Positions 62,243 through 64,000 of a stretch of 64,000 nucleotides of DNA are shown piece after piece. Origin of the DNA: Bacillus cereus G9842 (GTDB taxonomy: Bacteria; Bacillota; Bacilli; Bacillales; Bacillaceae_G); assembly GCF_000021305.1 (NCBI RefSeq), contig NC_011772.1, forward strand, positions 1,588,001-1,652,000, read 5' to 3'. Within the stretch, counting starts at the first letter, position 1; every line of letters begins with the position of its first letter. Both the position numbers and the translations under genes were made by a program. The notes under the pieces were generated by a model that searched no databases, was not told the DNA's origin, and worked only from the letters and a program-made list of their open reading frames with translations.

Positions 62243-62956
62243 ATGAATGCAGCAGATTTAACAATTTGGCTTGTGGCTGGGGCGGGAGTATTGTCATTTA
62301 TATCACCGTGCTCTTTACCGTTATATCCATCTTATTTATCTTATATTACAGGTGTGTCTATCCAAGATTTAAAAGAAAATCGTGGGATTATGCAAAAATC
62401 AGCGATTATACATACCATATTTTTTATGATCGGATTTTCGGTTATATTTTACGCGTTAGGTTTATCGGTAAGCTGGATTGGAATAACATTTTCATCTAAC
62501 CAAAAATTGATTCAACAAATTGGTGGGATTTTTATTGTTTTAATGGGGCTATTTATGACGGGCTTGTTTCAGCCTAAGTGGCTTATGGCAGAGAAAAAGG
62601 TGCAGTATAGAAGTAAATCGACTGGATATATTCGCTCGATTTTAGTCGGTATGACATATGCAGCGGGTTGGACGCCATGTGTTGGACCGATATTTTCAGC
62701 TGTACTCATGCTTGGCGCGACGAATCCTGAAGGGGCACTTCTTTATATTACAGCGTATACTCTTGGGTTTGCGGTTCCATTTTTCGTGATGGCATTCTTT
62801 ATTGGGAAGGTAAAATGGATTGTTACATATGCGAATGTCATGATGAAAATTGGCGGTGGAATGATGATTGTAACAGGTATTTTATTGTATACAAATCAAA
62901 TGACGAAAATTACAGCATTCTTTATTCGTCTATTCGGTGGATTTACAGGCTTTTAA
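62243..62956 (+). CDS. ccdA: Cytochrome c biogenesis/thiol transport protein CcdA
   Basis: A 237-aa membrane protein with six helices. The two reactive Cys are in SFISPCSLPLYPSYLSYITG and AGWTPCVGPIF, the signature of the CcdA/DsbD core. It carries electrons from cytosolic thioredoxin to extracytoplasmic thiols. SD AGGGGGAA. It is followed 18 nt later by its likely partner, a TlpA/ResA-like thioredoxin. Bacillus has another ccdA for cytochrome c and sporulation, so this is likely a dedicated paralog (inference). Confidence 0.93.
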   Translation: MNAADLTIWLVAGAGVLSFISPCSLPLYPSYLSYITGVSIQDLKENRGIMQKSAIIHTIFFMIGFSVIFYALGLSVSWIGITFSSNQKLIQQIGGIFIVLMGLFMTGLFQPKWLMAEKKVQYRSKSTGYIRSILVGMTYAAGWTPCVGPIFSAVLMLGATNPEGALLYITAYTLGFAVPFFVMAFFIGKVKWIVTYANVMMKIGGGMMIVTGILLYTNQMTKITAFFIRLFGGFTGF

Positions 62957-62974
62957 AAATGAGGAGGAAGAAAA

Positions 62975-63529
62975 GTGAAGAAACTAATTGCTATTATACT
63001 AGTAGGTGCTCTCGTTTGGGCGGGGGTTAACTTTTATAATTCAAAGAAAGAAGAAAAGGAAAGAAAAGCAAAGCAAGCAGAGTTACAAGAGAAAGAAGTA
63101 TTACCACAAGTAGGTTTTAAAGCACCTGGCATCACATTAAAAGGATTAGACGGAAAGTTGCAGTCGTTAAATGATGCCAAGGGAAAACCGTATATTATTA
63201 ATTTTTGGGCATCATGGTGTGGGCCGTGTGAAATGGAGGCACCTGACTTAGTTCATATGTATGATAAATATAAAAAGGATGTTGAAATTTTTGCGGTGAA
63301 TGCAACTGTTAGTGACCCAGTACAAGAAGCAAGCGCATTTGCTAATCGCTATGGGTTTGAGTTTCCTGTTCTACTAGATATGGACGGAGTAGCTGGACTA
63401 GATTATAAAGTATTCTCTTTACCGACGACATTTTTTGTTAATAAAGATGGAATCATAGTAGATCATGTACGAGGTGTATTACCACCAGATCAATTAGAAA
63501 AGAAATTTAAGAAATTGATTGAGAATTAA
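62975..63529 (+). CDS. Membrane-anchored TlpA/ResA-type thioredoxin
   Basis: A 184-aa protein with one N-terminal helix (residues ~3-22), a charged linker (KKEEKERKAKQAELQEKE) and a thioredoxin fold facing outward. The active site is WASWCGPCEMEAP, with cis-Pro in SLPTTFFVNKDG. It reduces or oxidises exported thiols using electrons from CcdA. GTG start after GAGGAGG. Confidence 0.93.
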   Translation: MKKLIAIILVGALVWAGVNFYNSKKEEKERKAKQAELQEKEVLPQVGFKAPGITLKGLDGKLQSLNDAKGKPYIINFWASWCGPCEMEAPDLVHMYDKYKKDVEIFAVNATVSDPVQEASAFANRYGFEFPVLLDMDGVAGLDYKVFSLPTTFFVNKDGIIVDHVRGVLPPDQLEKKFKKLIEN

Positions 63530-63540
63530 AAGGAGATTTC

Positions 63541-64000
63541 GTGACGATGGAGTGGATCGTGAGGTTACAACCCATATCTCTTATAATTGGAAGTCTATTT
63601 GGATTTATGTTGATGAAACGAAAGATGAGGCATCAAAATGTATCATATGAAAAAATGATGGATGCCGTAACAAATGCTTTTCTTATCATCGTATTTGTAT
63701 GGAAGTTTGCGCCAGTAATTTTAAATCCTGTATGGGCTTTTGGGGCGCCAGTGCAAGCAATATTAGCTGTTGGGAGTATGCAACATATTGTAGTAGGATG
63801 CGTAATTGCGAGTGTATACATTGTTTGGAAAAGTAAAAAGGAGCAATTTTCGCTTCGTATTTTACTTGATGTATTGCCTTTTAGTCTGTGTGTGAGTATT
63901 ATCTTTTATTTTCTATTACATCATGAAGTAGGCGCACAAACGACACTACCATGGGGAATAAAAATATATGAATCTAAACTTTTATATCACCCTATTTTCG
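63541..64000 (+). CDS. Membrane protein, 3' end cut by the window; weakly Lgt-like
   Basis: At least 153 residues of a membrane protein with four helices: PISLIIGSLFGFMLMKR, VTNAFLIIVFVWKFAPVIL, the IAVGSM-type helix 3, and VLPFSLCVSIIFYFLLHH. The sequence LPWGIKIYESKLLYHPIF recalls the region before the conserved HP of prolipoprotein diacylglyceryl transferase (Lgt), but resemblance is weak. GTG 63541 (AAAAGGAG 6 nt upstream); ATG 63547 is the alternative. It continues the ccdA operon. Confidence 0.55.
   Translation, partial: MTMEWIVRLQPISLIIGSLFGFMLMKRKMRHQNVSYEKMMDAVTNAFLIIVFVWKFAPVILNPVWAFGAPVQAILAVGSMQHIVVGCVIASVYIVWKSKKEQFSLRILLDVLPFSLCVSIIFYFLLHHEVGAQTTLPWGIKIYESKLLYHPIF

Noticed and set aside
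1..64000. tRNA, rRNA, prophage, restriction or toxin-antitoxin modules
   Set aside because: No cloverleaf-like sequence, rRNA, integrase, methylase/endonuclease pair or paired toxin gene was recognised; apart from the IS element nothing mobile is supported.

Overview
The window is low-GC Gram-positive chromosomal DNA. Gene content points to the Bacillus cereus group: an SspH-type spore protein, YfmQ-, DUF3942- and DUF3885-type proteins, a Fur-regulated basic protein FbpA, and a flagellar export cluster with flhF but no flhG or sigma-D gene at the expected place. The flagellar genes seen here (including fliM and flhF) are open full length, so this is probably a motile strain. Species assignment is inference from gene content; no database search was possible.

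Layout. 1-2.4 kb: 3' end of a large surface-type protein made of tandem ~96-aa beta-rich repeats arranged as a 576-bp DNA repeat. 2.57-4.01 kb: an IS3-family (IS150-like) insertion sequence with inverted ends, a probable AGTT target duplication and an A6 frameshift signal. 4.2-15.3 kb: a flagellin gene on the minus strand with a strong sigma-A promoter, then on the plus strand a tight operon slt-fliN-type-fliM-fliN-fliO-like-fliP-fliQ-fliR-flhB-flhA-flhF-flgG. 15.3-19.7 kb: a Fur-boxed flavin monooxygenase, then alaX-type editing protein, TrmB-type regulator, azlC, azlD and a tiny membrane protein. 19.7-24.7 kb (minus): two small enzymes, an orphan cellulose-synthase-like transferase with two PilZ domains, sspH, and an XRE/TPR regulator divergent from an MFS exporter. 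26-33.6 kb: a lipoprotein, and a LysR regulator divergent from a five-gene operon (ABC ATPase, binding lipoprotein, double permease, beta-CASP hydrolase, secreted CYTH protein). 33.6-46.3 kb: household and hypothetical genes, including a PP2C-like protein, asparagine synthase, an ECF sigma/anti-sigma pair, an Asp-box repeat protein and czcD. 46.4-50.3 kb: metal-starvation genes, with fbpA behind a Fur box and a COG0523 GTPase divergent from a DUF318 permease/TIGR03943 pair with two Zur boxes between them. Beside them is a deletion scar joining two gene remnants. 50.4-60.8 kb: methyltransferase, nhaC, a MerR-controlled SDR operon, fumC, a DUF2087 regulator, a MATE exporter and peptidase E. 60.9-64 kb: blaI-type repressor, M56 peptidase, ccdA, a TlpA/ResA-type thioredoxin and a truncated membrane protein, with matching operator dyads before blaI and ccdA.

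Most of this is core-genome content. The parts most worth follow-up are the Zur-controlled divergent zinc module, the BlaI-M56-CcdA-TlpA redox module with two shared operators, the LysR/ABC/beta-CASP/CYTH operon, the Fur-controlled chelate-monooxygenase-like enzyme, and the orphan double-PilZ glycan synthase. Starts were moved from the longest reading frame wherever a Shine-Dalgarno (SD) sequence favoured an internal codon.
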